Of a DNA stretch of 64,000 nucleotides, positions 1 through 12,100 are shown in pieces (the first letter of the stretch is position 1; each line of letters opens with the position of its first letter). Origin of the DNA: Scortum barcoo (lineage: Eukaryota; Chordata; Actinopteri; Centrarchiformes; Terapontidae); contig CM041546.1 in the NCBI GenBank assembly GCA_023238725.1, positions 9,597,983 to 9,661,982 of the forward strand, in the 5' to 3' direction. The position numbers and the translations under genes were made by a program. The notes beneath the pieces are model-generated. The model worked only from the letters and a program-made list of their open reading frames with translations. It was not told where the DNA came from and searched no databases.

Positions 1-379
1 TTCCCTCAAAGGGCATACTTCTGCCTCCAATTTATCCTTCTGCCCCCGTCCATTACTGGTGATAATGAATACTCTCTTCTTTGACTTTAAGCCCTCTCCT
101 TAGACCCGCCTGTCTGTTCTATAAAGTTCCCTTCAAATTAAAGGCGTGCGTAAAAGAGATACACAAAAGCGCAACTGACTCAGAAAAGCGGCAAACTCTC
201 TGAAATAAACAGATTTATTTTATTTGATTAATTTCAATTAATTGCTTTACAATGCAAATCCAAGGTAAAATGCATCTGTGCCCGAAATCAGATTAGTTTT
301 ATTACGTTTCTTTTTAACAACCCCGATGCATTAATCTAGCGTAAAAATACGACATGACAAGAATAACAGAGGTAACGTA

Positions 380-540
380 CCTTTTCTCGACGCCCTCTGG
401 TCGGTAGAGGATGGTTCAATTGCAAATCAATCATTGTTCAGATCAATGTAGGCTAATATAGTGGCAAAGTTGTGACATCATCGCCGAGGTTGAGGCGGAG
501 CCACAGGCTGAGCGCACAAACCCTGCTCTCCCCACTATGG
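380..540 (-). promoter_or_regulatory. Possible minus-strand promoter and first exon of a gene outside the window
   Basis: Read on the minus strand this less AT-rich stretch has a CRE-like TGATGTCA, then an AT-rich ACTATATTAG, then a segment ending in GAAAAG followed by GTACGT near 380, which is a good splice donor. That order fits a promoter and a non-coding first exon of a gene leaving the window to the left. No coding sequence supports it, so this is only a suggestion. Confidence 0.18.
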
Positions 541-1841
541 ATGTTAAAACTCCTGCATACACTCAGACTTAAACTGCCCATGCATTTGAAACATCTGGAC
601 ATGTAGGTATAATATTTAAATGTCTGCTCTCTTCATTCTGCTTGACAAGAAGGTCTCTGCAGCATTTGTAACTGTAACTGAGGGTCACCAACCTATTTTG
701 CAGAAGTAGAGATGATATGTTTCCTCCTGGCAAAATCCTGTTTCACAATCTTGGCAAGATTTAAAAAAATATCTGTCATGGCCATTACTAACAAAGTTAA
801 GTAAGACTGTCCAAGCAAGAAAAGTTTCCACACACTGCACGGGTATTGCTTTACAATCACACAAACACGCCAAACAATATCATACAGCCCCTAATGCTTA
901 CCTTTATATTTTCTTTTCTGGCTTCCTGCCAGAGGAGGATATACATGAAGTATTTCACAGACCAATTCATCATCAAGTAGCATACCATTAAGTAATTGCA
1001 GAGGTTACTTAATAAGTATTGTTTTCAAAATTGTTGGAGTGATTCAGTGACTAAATCCACTTTCATAGTTTGGCCTTGTCCATTATCCACTTACAGCTCT
1101 AGCTGACTACTCTCTGCATTTTTGACAGGGTCATATTAGTCCCCAAATGTCTAAGATCATATCAAACAACAACCTAAAGCTGAAAAAGACAGGGAATTAC
1201 AAAATATTTTCAATGCACCAACAAAATTATGTTGTGAGAAAAGTCTAAATATTTTCATGTTTTTTTTCACATATAATGTGTCAAAATGTGAAATTGATTT
1301 AAAACTGAGTTACATTTTTTAGTCCAAACTATTTCTCTAACAAATGAGGAAATTCATATCAGTTAGACAATTAAGTTTATTAGAATAATAGCATCTGATG
1401 TAAAAGGTATGATAATAACTGACTTTAGCACAAAAAGCCTGCTCAAAATATTTATATGTAAATAACAAATGACTAATGATTTACCCACTTCCAGACTACC
1501 TGACTGGAATGTACATGAAAGGGCTGGAACACAGCCATTAATAGTGCAAACAGATTTGTAGCTTTGTTTGCAGTATTAAAGGCTGCAAATCAATCAGTGT
1601 TTTCCGGTGTTAATTTCAACCCTCTGAATTTTTCTGTTCTTGATCTGAGAGGCAGAGGAGGGATTTCTGGCACAACATCTCAGCTCATGGCCATAAAACA
1701 CATAAAAAGGAACATTTAAATGACATTAAACTCCTGATCTGAGAAGCACCTGATATGTAACAGCTACTTGCCAGGTCAATAAAGACAAATATAAAAAGTA
1801 TTTATGTTAAATCATTATCATTAACATCAGTGCATGTGCAT

Positions 1842-1859
1842 GTGATAGACAGATAGACA

Positions 1860-1898
<39 letters not shown>
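1842..1898. repeat. ATCT tetranucleotide microsatellite
   Basis: About nine and a half ATCT units run from 1861 to 1898. A short GATAGACAGATAGACAT tract just before it is partly complementary, so the locus could fold back. Confidence 0.9.
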
Positions 1899-3722
1899 AT
1901 TTGACAACTCAGTGTTTTGTAAAGTTATGCAGTGATTGTGAGATGTACATCATGAGTAGAGAAACATTCAAGTCTGAAAAATATTTTAATGATGTAAATA
2001 TTGGTAAGAAAAGTTGGCTAATAGGGTTAAAAAACATCGTCATCAACATTAACAATCAAAATTTCATTTACATTGTTTACAATAGAATAAAGCTTTTATG
2101 TAGGTTAATATTATATAACAAAATGATAAATATAACAAAGTCATACAGTACATAGCACAAGTGTGCAGTTCAATTTCTTTCCATTCAGTTAGTTGACTGT
2201 CAAGAAATGAATCTGCAATCATTTCATTGGTTTAATGTTTAATAAGTTTTTTTTTGGGAGCACACTGGGCATTTGTGATATTTTGTGGGTTTTATTTGCT
2301 ATTAGTTCAACAAACCAGGGCACTTGAAAAATATCATCTTGGACTCTGGGAGGGGCAATTTTCACTATTTTTGTAAATAATCTGATCATTAATTGAGATA
2401 AAATCAGAATAAAAAAAATCTATGCCAAACTAAGTTAAGTATATAATGCAGTTGGTACTAGGCATAATAATCTCATAGTCACTATCATCTGTGTTCATTA
2501 AGCTTGCAAGAGCCTGTCCTTGTGCCAAAGAACAAATGCAAATAATGTTTATCAAAGCATGCAGTATATATGCGGCAGTCAATCATGTCAGTATGACATG
2601 GTGATTTACTGATGAACAACAAAATGACAGAATGAGTCATACTAGGCTTTGCGTGACTAGGAAGTTTTAACTGTCCACTTCATGTTCACTTTAAATCTAT
2701 CTAACAATGATCCCTGTAGTCGCTGACATGCATCTGATTTTGTCATGCATGCATATCAGATCAGTCACGAGACTGAGTTGGTTGTGAGGGGGAAGTTGGG
2801 AAATTAAGTTATATTATAAGCTTATATACTTATAAGCTTGTTTGTGCTTTGATTCAGCAACACCATGATGTATGTGATTTATTTTTGCCTCACTCCATTA
2901 CTTTACAGTCTTGTGTTTTTTTGTGGCAAGAAAGGCATAATATTCTCCGTCAAAGATCCCTCATTACTTTGTTGTTTAGGTGATAAGCCACCCTTTTTAA
3001 TTGTTAATATACTTTACAAATATGGCCCATAACTTGGTCTTTCCTTGCTGTCACACAAGGTCAGAGGCATACTGTAGTAATCAACATCTGGGTAGTATGT
3101 GAAAAATAAAAAATAAAAAGTTCCCTTTGTTAAAAAAAAAAAAAATAATTCAACCTACTAATGTAGGTATACTAACTTTCCTAATTTAAAATTATGACTG
3201 GTTTTGGTCTTGTCAGAAACAATGGCACATTACATAACTACTAGATCTGTTACGATACAAACTGATGCTGTGAGTCAGAGTGCAGCCTACAACAGAAGTG
3301 CATAGTGAGGAAGCACCATTGCTACTCCCTTGAAATCTCTGGTTTTGATTAAGGCTACATAAATAATCTTGCACAATAATCTTAAACAATAACAAAAACA
3401 ATTCTTTACAGAATTTCAAGATGCTTTTTTCCCAGAAATGGATCTACAACTCACTGTGCAATAGTACCATCTGTCTGCAATACTGTATTAAAAGTTAAGA
3501 GACAGAACTCTTTGCTTGACCCAATCAGTTAGCCAATCAAAAAACACCAATCAAATCAAACTGTAGCAGGTGAAATGTTTCACTTTTACATAATGTATTC
3601 AGATTGTCTTAATGGTTCTTGAGGGTTGAAAGAACAAAACAAAAGCTGACAGAAAGGATATTCGTTATATACAGTTTTCTATGTACAGTTACAGTATCTG
3701 CTTACTTGTGTCATGGACAAAG

Positions 3723-4869
3723 TTATACCTCGGCATCAGAAACAGACTTTTCTTTGCTCCGGCTTGTGACCACTGAGTTTGTGTAAGTATAAGAGCGAGA
3801 GACCTCTTCCTGGAAGGCAGTCTCCAGTACATTCAGGATTGATTTGCGGACTTTATCCTTGAAATCTTGGCCCATGAAGACGTACAGCAGTGGATTCAGG
3901 CAACTGTTGAGAAAGGCCAGGCTGGTGGCTATTGGGACTCCGATGGTGGTGACATGGTCTAATATTTCACTTGAATGAGTAGCCATGTGATTAACTAGCT
4001 CAATTAGAGCCATGATGTGATAAGGAGCCCAGCACAGGAAGAAAGTGGTGATTACAGCAGCAATGATCTTAAAGGGTCGGCTTGAATGGCTGGCCAGGGT
4101 GCGGTTTCTTCTGAGACGGTGGATGATCACAGCATAACAGGAGACAATGACAGTGAAGGGGACAACAAATCCCAGGAGGAAGCGGGTGATGGTCATGGCC
4201 TGATGACGAAACAGTCGGAGCTGATTTACAGATGGTGTTTCATAGTCATCGGAAAAGGCAAAGTTGTTGAAGCAATTGATGATGTCTTCATTGTTGTATG
4301 ATGGTCCAGTGTCCCTGAAGATGAAGTATGGAGCACTGAGTATTAGAGCCAGTACCCAAACACCCAGACTCACACAGGACGCCTTGCGTACACTTCGGTG
4401 GTTCTGGGCCCAGACGGGCCACACCACAGACACACATCTATCCACACTGATCACCACCAGGATGTAGACACTGGCAAACATGTTCAGAAAGCTCATGGTG
4501 CTGTTCAGTTTGCACATGAACTTTCCAAAAGGCCAGTGGAAATCCATAGCTGTGTACGTGACACTCAGGGGCAGGAAGGCTGTGAAGAGGAAGTCGGCCA
4601 CGGCCAGGTTGAGAAACCAAACCGTGTTAACTGTTTTCTTCATCTTGAAACCCGTCACCCAGATAACTACTCCGTTCCCGAGCACACCAAGAACAAAGGC
4701 CAAGCAGTAAACAATGAGAGACATGATGTTAAGAGACTGTCTCAGCTCAGAGTGCTCGTCCGTCCTCGTCGTCGTACTCCTCATCGCCGTCGTACAAAGA
4801 GCCATTTTTTCCAGTGGCGTCTGTTGCATTGATGTGATAGAAAGGGGAAGCAGTCATTAAATCCATCAT
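3723..4869 (-). CDS. cmklr1: Chemokine-like (chemerin-type) receptor, rhodopsin-family GPCR; N-terminal frameshift
   Basis: A seven-transmembrane receptor of the CMKLR/FPR group, whose members bind chemerin, formyl peptides or lipid mediators at the leukocyte surface. The longest open frame starts at 4829 and gives 368 residues, stopping at 3723. In that numbering: TM1 with GNGV (51-54), LAVAD in TM2 (75-79), the TM3/ECL2 cysteines C106 and C186, DRC (130-132) instead of DRY as usual in CMKLR/FPR receptors, WAQNHRSVR after TM3, CWAP in TM6 (266-269), NPLLY in TM7 (312-316), and a Ser/Thr-rich tail. The 5' end is odd. The frame from ATG 4869 reads MMDLMTASPF, then an N-glycosylation site and an acidic Tyr-rich stretch typical of these receptors, but hits a stop at 4747-4749. 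One surplus base around 4755-4767 separates it from the receptor frame, so the start at 4829 is probably not the native one. A splice acceptor lies at 4881-4882. It could instead be another teleost CMKLR/FPR paralogue. Confidence 0.88.
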
Positions 4870-4880
4870 GGTCTTGAAAC

Positions 4881-6325
4881 CTGCAATAAAAATGAAAGTA
4901 AATGTCAACTTTTCTATATTTTACATGGAGGTAAAAAACAGTCCCTAATAATACATACGATTTTAGCTTATGCTAGTTTGTCGTAGGAAACTGTGTTACA
5001 TAAATAATAAGTTTCATAACCAAGATGCGTTTATTTCAATCAAACAAAACACTAAGTTTTGATCAGAGAGCAATATGTGAAAATGATGGGAATCTGGGTC
5101 ATTTTGCTGTGCAGAGCTGAAAACTGTACTTAGTAGGACTTTTTGTCACAAGTTACACAGTAGCAGCTTCTTCCCTGGAAAGCTATGCGCCTGATACTCA
5201 TTTCAGGAAGTCCAGTCAGACAACTGCGCTGCTTAGCAACAGTAAGGAAGTTTGACCGCATAACAGCGCCACCAAGTGGGTAAAAGTGTAAAGTCAACAT
5301 GTTTAATTCATGACCCATCAGTGACTCTCGGTGACTTCTGTGTTTTTACCACTGACAAATCAATAATATTCAGATGTTCTAACATTAAAAGTTGATCTGG
5401 TTCCTGAAACAGTTCTGAATCCAAATTCTTTGTAATCATGTTTAATAATTGTATGAAATGGAGTAAAGAATATCATTCGTCCGTAACTTTGTGTGTTTCG
5501 TTCCTGTGAGCCTATTAGTGATGATTTATTTAAAGTCTATTTCAAAGGCTGCTACTTGATTTTACAACCTTGCTGCGAACCACAGCAGACATCAGACATT
5601 CTCAACTTACAATGCCACTTAGAAGCTTAATGATAAGGTTTGGAAACTTGAAACAAACTTCAAACCTAAAATTCTTGCACATTTCGAGCAGGTCTGTAAG
5701 GTCCTCTGATCAGGGCCTGCTGTTTGTTCATCGATCTTAAAACTAAAGGGGACTGTTTTGCGGTTGTGTCTCCTAAATGGAGGAATTCCCTTCCTTTGGG
5801 CTCAGGATTTGCTGATTCTGTGGGCACCTTTAAGCATTAAAAACCCATTTGTTTATACCTGCCTTTGTCTGTTTCTGTTTCTATTTGTGCCATTTGTATT
5901 TCTATTCTATGTTGTCTCATGCCTGTGTGTATATATTATTCATCTGTGAAGCACTTTATGCTATAAAGATCCGAAAAATCAGCCACAGAAAGCAAAGAGA
6001 AAGCACAGATTCTTGCCACTGACTGAGAATCACCGTGTGAAACGGGAACAGAGTAAGATGATCAGACGCTTTTTTTTGCAGAGTTATGACCAGAGGCTAA
6101 CCACACTATGAAGAACCAGTCCATTTCTTAAAAAAAAGTATTCCCACGCTTTACACACATTAATTAATTAACAGTAAGACTCTTAATTGTTAATAAAGAC
6201 CCTTTGTCGACCCTTTGAGAAAACTCTCTTGAAACAAAGCGTCTCAAATTCCAGATGCTTCATATGTCTGTTTGGCGTGATGCACTGAGCTGAATTTCCT
6301 GAGGATAGAAATGAAGGTACAGTAC
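4881..6325 (-). other. Putative 5' UTR intron of the cmklr1-like gene
   Basis: The interval runs from a donor GTACTG on the minus strand at 6325 to an acceptor ending TTATTGCAG just before 4880. It holds an L2-like LINE remnant (5690-5970) and otherwise AT-rich DNA with nothing recognised. The intron depends on the first exon proposed at 6326-6405. Confidence 0.4.
5690..5970 (+). mobile_element. LINE (L2/CR1-like) 3' end remnant
   Basis: Translation in shifting frames gives RSSDQGLLFVHRS and then WRNSLPLGSGFADSVGTFKH. The W-NSLP-L...S-TFK pattern is the C-terminal signature of L2/CR1-type reverse transcriptase ORFs in fish. It is followed by TGTGAAGCACTTTATGCTATAAAG, a tail form common after such elements. 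Internal stops and a frame change show it is dead. Confidence 0.65.
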
Positions 6326-6405
6326 CTCTCTCACAGCGCCAGTCTGCTCAGGATGCGTCCGCTGACAAAGGGAGACTCCGGACTAGTTTCACCAACTTGC
6401 AGGAA
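6326..6405 (-). other. Candidate non-coding first exon of the cmklr1-like gene
   Basis: On the minus strand this segment lies about 30 bases or more after a TATA-like ATATTTAAAG and ends in GTGAGAG followed by the donor GTACTG at 6325. It lies about 1.45 kb upstream of the acceptor at 4881 in front of the receptor start codons. The right-hand end (transcription start) is a guess from the TATA distance. Confidence 0.38.
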
Positions 6406-6427
6406 TTGCGGAGCGCTGATGCCCGTC

Positions 6428-6447
6428 TCTTTAAATATGTGACGTCA
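6428..6447 (-). promoter_or_regulatory. CRE and TATA-like element, putative cmklr1-like promoter
   Basis: A perfect cAMP-response element TGACGTCA lies at 6440-6447. Immediately downstream on the minus strand is ATATTTAAAG (about 6428-6438). Spacing and order suit a core promoter driving transcription leftwards into the exon ending at 6326. Confidence 0.4.
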
Positions 6448-6474
6448 TGGCTTACGTCGAGGCGGGACCTCAGA

Positions 6475-6492
6475 CACACACACACACACACT
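6475..6492. repeat. Short CA microsatellite
   Basis: An uninterrupted CA dinucleotide run of about eight units just upstream of the putative receptor promoter. Confidence 0.85.
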
Positions 6493-6499
6493 TTCCTAT

Positions 6500-7400
6500 G
6501 AAGAGCATCCAACCTCTTGTAAGCAGCTGTATACCTTGGCAGATATGATAAATAATTCATCTATAACACTTATTGTCCTCTCATAGATAGTTTACATGAA
6601 TGCACACAGTCTGCAGATGCAGTGTTACGTGTGCATTGCAAGACACAGACATTCAGTTTAAGCTGGCCGAGTGAGACATGCTGCTGTCTCAACAGCACTT
6701 CTTGTCTGTGAGTGTGCTGCTCCGCTGTTAATCTGACGCAGAGATCCTGCCAAGACATGTCTCCTTCAAATGCCGCATGATAGAGCATTTGTCCCTTGGG
6801 AAACTCCACCAGTGAATACACCAAGTAACCAAACAACTAAATGCATAAATTGTGGGTTGCTGTGATGCCTACCTGAGAAAGAGTGGAGCTGTGACTTCTC
6901 ATGTGCACCAGTGGTGCTGCTGCGTAATGTGTTTTTCTCTATGTGGGTTTAAGCACATGTTTGCCTGAGGTTAAGCATAATAGCTCTGTGCTGACTGTGC
7001 GAATCGACATCTGGCCATGTAGGTTACATATTTTTAATGTCCCCTCTCTTCGCATTACGTGTAAGAAAAGTCACAGCAGCATCTGTCGATAATTTAGGGC
7101 TGCCTTGGAGTTTTATAAAATAGCAGGCTGCTCCCAATGTGCCACTGTCCACTTTACACTGGACACATTACAGTGGTGCCTCTGCAGATTCAAACCTGCA
7201 AACAAAACAGCTTTGGACTAAGAATTCCTCTTTTTCTATCACGTGAGTGGAATTAGGGTCAGTTTCATAGTTAGGCCTATCTACAAAATGAGTGCTTGAG
7301 AGAATGAGAGATTTCCAGAAGATTCAGAGTGTTTGTTCTAGATTAAAGGTGAGACTTAAATTTAATCTCATGGTGCCATATGTACATTTTTGAATAAAAC
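6500..7400. other. Intergenic DNA
   Basis: Nothing supportable was seen. The open frame at 6570-6836 on the minus strand has no family resemblance and no splice context that would make it a gene. Confidence 0.4.
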
Positions 7401-7404
7401 TATG

Positions 7405-8040
7405 TCATTGTGATGATATTTCTGGTTTATCATTAAACCACATCCTGTGTGTGTTCTGCCTTCACATGAACCACAAAGTGACGTTTACCCTTTAGGATGT
7501 TTAGTAAGACTTTCCAGTGTTGGGGAAGGTGCTTTGTTACCAAAGCTTTGCCAGCTGCCACTTACAGACGGATGACAAATTAAAGCAAAGCCCAACATAA
7601 AATCTCTTAGTAAGGTGTTGGGCCACCACATGCTGCCATAACAGCTTCAGAGCCCCTTGGTATTGATTCTCCAAGTCTATGAACTCTACTGGAGGGATAA
7701 ACATTGTTCTACCAAAAGATATTCCCTCATTTGTTATTTTTATGATGGCGGCAGAGAGCGCTGTCTAACAATTCACTCCAAAATCTCCCATAGGCGTTCA
7801 AGTGGGTTGAGATCTGGTGACTGTGAAGGCCATAGCATATGAATCACATCTTTTTCATACTCGAACCATTCAATGACCTCTCGTGCCTTGTGGATAGGGG
7901 CATTGTCATCCTGGAAGAGATGACTCCTATCAGGAAAGAAATGTTTCATCATATGATGGATGTGATCACTCCTCAGAGAAGAAGTGGAAGAGTTGCTCCT
8001 CTGTTTTTCCTTACATGAGGTATTAATGGACAAGCATCAC
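7405..8040 (-). mobile_element. Tc1-like transposon remnant with C-terminal transposase fragment
   Basis: The minus-strand frame 8033-7773 encodes FQDDNAPIHKAREVIEWFE and then WPSQSPDLNPLERLWEILE, the second and third catalytic blocks of a Tc1/mariner DDE transposase (D in QDDN, E in PDLNPLE). Beyond it, down to about 7600, the C-terminal end is still readable in broken frames. The N-terminal DNA-binding region and first catalytic Asp are missing. About 400 bases at its left end (7405-7810) recur inverted at 13635-14045. Confidence 0.85.
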
Positions 8041-8740
8041 AATCATCACTTGTGTTGTCAACCACAATTACCATATTTACTGATGGCTTTCCCATTGATC
8101 TAAATTCTGATGTTAGTTTTGTGACTGAAGCTGCTGCCATCTGTGCCCCAACAATGACTGTTTGTCAAAGTCACTAAGATCTTTTCCTCTTGTCACCTCA
8201 ATAAAATATCAGAATCAACTGGACCAGCTCAACATAACTGTATGCCCCAGAGCATGGTCAATGTTAAATTTTTATTTGCACCATGCAGTGGACCTGAATG
8301 TCAGCATCTGCATTCATTAAGTTTCAGCACTCATTTATTTTGATTTTTTTCTTTAATATATCACCCGTCTGTAGAATGTCAATATCTTGTCAGCATCTGT
8401 TGCACCTTTAATCACATTTGTATTTGAAAAAGCTTGTAAATTATGAAAGAAGTTGGAAATTTGAGCAAAGAAATGCCTTAAAGTATTCACACAGAAGATA
8501 TACAAGATTGTTTTTTTCATTTACAGCTTTGTCATTTTCTGTGGTAATTTGAAACAGAAAGTCAGCATTAACTCCAAAGTTAAAAAGGAACTTTTGGGGG
8601 GATAGGATGGGATGTGGAGGACATCTAGAGATGCACCTGGACTCACAGACTCATTTCCATTACCTGTGATATCTTCATACATGGACTAAACCAATGAACT
8701 CAGTATAGCTACAGCTTATTACGACTCATGTATAATTCCA
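8040..8740. other. Intergenic DNA
   Basis: AT-rich sequence in which I recognised neither a gene nor a repeat family. Confidence 0.4.
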
Positions 8741-9000
8741 TAATATGATTGATGATGTTCTCTGTACATGTGGCATCTATTGCACGTCTGTCCGTCCCAG
8801 GGAGAGGGATCCCTCATCTGTGGCTCTTCCTCAGGTTTCTTCTTTTTCCCATAAAGGGTTTTTTTGAAGTTTTTCCTGACTCGGTTCGAGGGTCTAAGGA
8901 CAGAGGGTGTCACAACTGTACAGATTGTAAAGCCCTCCGAGGCAAACAATGTTTGTGATTTTGGGCTCTAAATAAATAAATTTGAATTTTGAATTTGAAT
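8740..9000 (+). repeat. Dispersed teleost repeat with AT-rich tail
   Basis: The run CTGTCCGTCCCAGGGAGAGG, then CTGTGGCTCTTCCTCAGGTT, GGTCTAAGGACAGAGGGTGT and TGTAAAGCCCTC...AGGCAAA is a unit met very often in teleost genomes. It ends in a TTTGAATTTTGAATTTGAA tail as retroposon-like repeats do. Open frames on both strands here (8719-8958) are incidental. A decayed piece of the same unit lies at 38256-38315. Confidence 0.7.
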
Positions 9001-9075
9001 TTGATGTTTTTGGTTACTGAGGAATATGTGTCACTAATTACACTAAACTTTGCATGCCTGTAACATTTGACATTT

Positions 9076-9112
9076 ACACTATATGCCAAAAGGTACATAA
9101 GTATTTGAATCA
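9076..9112 (+). repeat. Tc1/mariner-type terminal repeat remnant
   Basis: TACACTATATGCCAAAAGGT followed by AAGTATTTGAATCATGGC resembles the terminal inverted repeat of fish Tc1-like elements (TACACTATAT..CAAAAGTATT). No matching second end was found. Confidence 0.4.
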
Positions 9113-12100
9113 TGGCACTAAGAAACAACCACAGGTCTGATGGCAAGCTTTAAAACAAAAGAGAATTCATATACACACCCTGAAGCTAATCTAGGCTGCA
9201 ATTCACAGCAAACTTTTTAAGCCTGTCTGGCACATTACTGCTGATTTTGTAAGATCTCTGAGCCCTCCTGAAAGCTATTCAAGTCAAATCACGTGGACCT
9301 ACAGATGAGCTAGGGAATTAAAATGTTAAAACTTTCATTTTGAGCAAACAATAAAGAGGCAAAACAAAACCAAAAACATTAGGAGGAACTGAGCCAACAT
9401 GCTGAAAGTGTTTGTTGTTTAAATGATCATGTGTATTGTTTGAGAATGCACAATATCTAACAACTGAGTTAGACAAATCTGCAGCAACACTCCACAACAG
9501 GAAGTGACAGAAACAATCTGAATCTAATAGGAGCAAGATGGAGGCATGGACATGGGGGAGTGTTGGCTGGAGAGTTTCAGTCTTACGTCCCGAGAGGACA
9601 GCCCTACCTTTCAGTGGGGAAAATGTTTGAGTTTCTGAGTTTGACTTCATGGTCATATTTCCTCCCACATGGTTCCTCTTTGCTGTTGGTGTTTCTGCCC
9701 CTACCCACACATTTGTGCATCTGTACGACATGGTTGTGAGTTCATTTTTTTTTAAAGAATTCTTTGTGGAAACTTAAGAAACATGATGAATAGACAGTTT
9801 CCACAACCCCAGTAATCTATGTTTCCTCACATTTCATGTGTGAAAGCACTGAATATGAAGCAAAATAAATTACCATTATGCAAGACACATTTGTTGTAAG
9901 TTAATGTGGCTCAGTTTGGCAATCTTTAAAGGCATCTTTTATAAGTAAACTCTATGAACAGGAATTAAACAGATATTAAAAAGCACTTGGCTATAATTTT
10001 CCACAATGGTTGAAAACAGCTGGTTTGTTCCACCTTATATATAAATAAATATCAAAAGGCAACAATCATTTGAATATTGGAGACTGAAGTTTAATTGAAA
10101 CACTTATGATATAACCCTTTAAATAATATGTGATAAATCAAAACATTCCTTTTCCTAAGGAACCTTGGGAAAAAAGGATCTAAATACCTTGGAAAAAAAG
10201 ATCTAAATACCACTCTAAATATTTGCATCTGAGGTTATGATATTAACAATTCTTACTGACCTCGGAGCTATAAACCACATCAGCTCTTCACAGAGTGAGG
10301 CTCAAAATCTTGAACTGATCAGATTTGCACAGTGTGAGCTGCTAGAACCTGCCCAACCCTAAAAACTCTGCTAATGTACACACACCACACAGGAACTGTG
10401 TCCTGCCAATAGTCCAGATGTGAGGGGGAGGAAGGAAAGAAAGAGAGTGGGAAAGACACAGAGAGAGAGAGAGTGAAAGAGTGAGTAAAACAGTATGAGA
10501 CATTGCATGTCTGTGGATGTCTCCGTGTACATGCTCCCTACATGAGTTCAGTTGTACACCCTTATTTGAGTGTGTAGGAGGACTCACGGATCTGTTATCA
10601 TTGCCTTTTTCCCCGGATATATAAATATTCAGTATTTGAATTTTGTTCCCAAGTGAGAGATATTTTATACCAGGACCAAAAACAATTCATTCTAACTACA
10701 GGAAAGAGTTTAAAATAAGTGAACTCAGTTAACATCCTCACCAGTTGCTTAAAAAAGTAAAATTGTTCAGCTCCATTTGGAGCGCTAAATGACTTTACTG
10801 TTTTAGCTGAAGTCTAGACAGTATGACGACTTTGTTTAATTTGGTTATGATTCTCTTGAGCAATACATCCTCCACTTTTCTGTGCTAAAATGTGTTTTTT
10901 TTTTTTTTTTTTGCTGTATACTTTTGTAACAGAACTCAAAGGCAGAGCATTTTGCTGGTGTCTGTAGGGGATATTAATAGCTATCCCAAGGCTATAGTTT
11001 GAGGGAAGCCTTCAGAGCTCAGAGCTTGCCAGAGTTCTTGATTTACCAACCAAACATGCAATTATGTGTGTGCCGCACAAATACCAATTTGGGTGTGTAA
11101 AACAACTAGTGGAGGTTTAAAGGGAATTTAGTTTTAGCAGAGGGTGATATATGCAGTTGGGGTTTGGGGGTTTATTATTCACTAAAGCAGCTGTGGGGGT
11201 GGGGGAGTAAGCTGAAAGGCACAACTAAAATGTATGTCTGTCTGTGTGTGCCTGTGTGTGGGACAGTGAAGTACTAATGACATACAGCTCCCAGAGTCAC
11301 TGTAATACACCCAGTATTTTTCTTCGCTGTTGAGTGCAAAACACTGTGAGCTCACAGCATTTCTAAATACACAGCAACTTTTGTGAAATGATGGTACACA
11401 AACTGTTGTGTTGAGACTCCAGAAATGCTGCCATAAAGACACAAATAGTGGGAATCTGCTGTGTCCTGAAACCTCAAAGGTTTGTTGATCTTGTTGCAGT
11501 GCTGACTGGAAATCAAACCCTTGTCTCACGGGTGTGGAGAGGTCAGGAATTTTGTTTTTCCAGTCAAAAAATGGTGCCGGTGGCTTTTGCCCGATGGCAC
11601 AGTGACAGTTTTTTCCATGAAATACACCACACATGGGGGAAAAAAAGCTGAACCTCAATAACCTAAACCACTTCCTTACATTTGTCCCTACTTTCAACCA
11701 CAACGCCTGGGCCCCTCAGCAGACCTACTGGGTATGAATAATCAGCCTGGGCTCTATCTGAAAGCAAACAAGTCTGGCAATGCATAAGTCATACAGATCT
11801 CTGAAACACTGCTCTCTCTGTCTGTCTGGGGGTATTTTGAGGTACAGTAGAATAGGATTAGAGGAACCGGAATTGGTTAAACAGGGAGCAACAGATGGTG
11901 AAATCAATGGGAGTTTTGATGCTTTTCATATATCGGAGCTCAGGGTGGCAATACTGCAAAATATGCTGTGGTTTTGAAGGTCAGTGGCAGTTTCAGATTG
12001 CAGAGATGGCAGCACAGTATTTAATTCCTCCAGCTGATCACATCCTGAATGCAGATGTGCAACTAAACAGGCATCTGGATGTCATATGTGAAAGTATCAA

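Larger units (their letters stand above)
1..3722. other. Intergenic DNA left of the cmklr1-like gene
   Basis: No coding gene was found; the open frames here are short and without recognisable domains. The DNA is AT-rich. It holds one ATCT microsatellite (1861-1898) and a possible minus-strand promoter near 380-540, listed separately. The part next to 3722 should include the 3' UTR of the minus-strand receptor gene. A TTTATT on the plus strand at 2878-2883 (AATAAA on the minus strand) is one possible polyadenylation signal for it, about 840 bases past the stop, but this is a guess. Confidence 0.5.

Noticed and set aside
8719..8958. Open frames on both strands at 8.7-8.96 kb
   Set aside because: They lie wholly in a dispersed teleost repeat.
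11182..11703. 173-codon minus-strand open frame
   Set aside because: Long for chance, but with no domain, no signal of splice sites, and a low-complexity Pro/Thr end.
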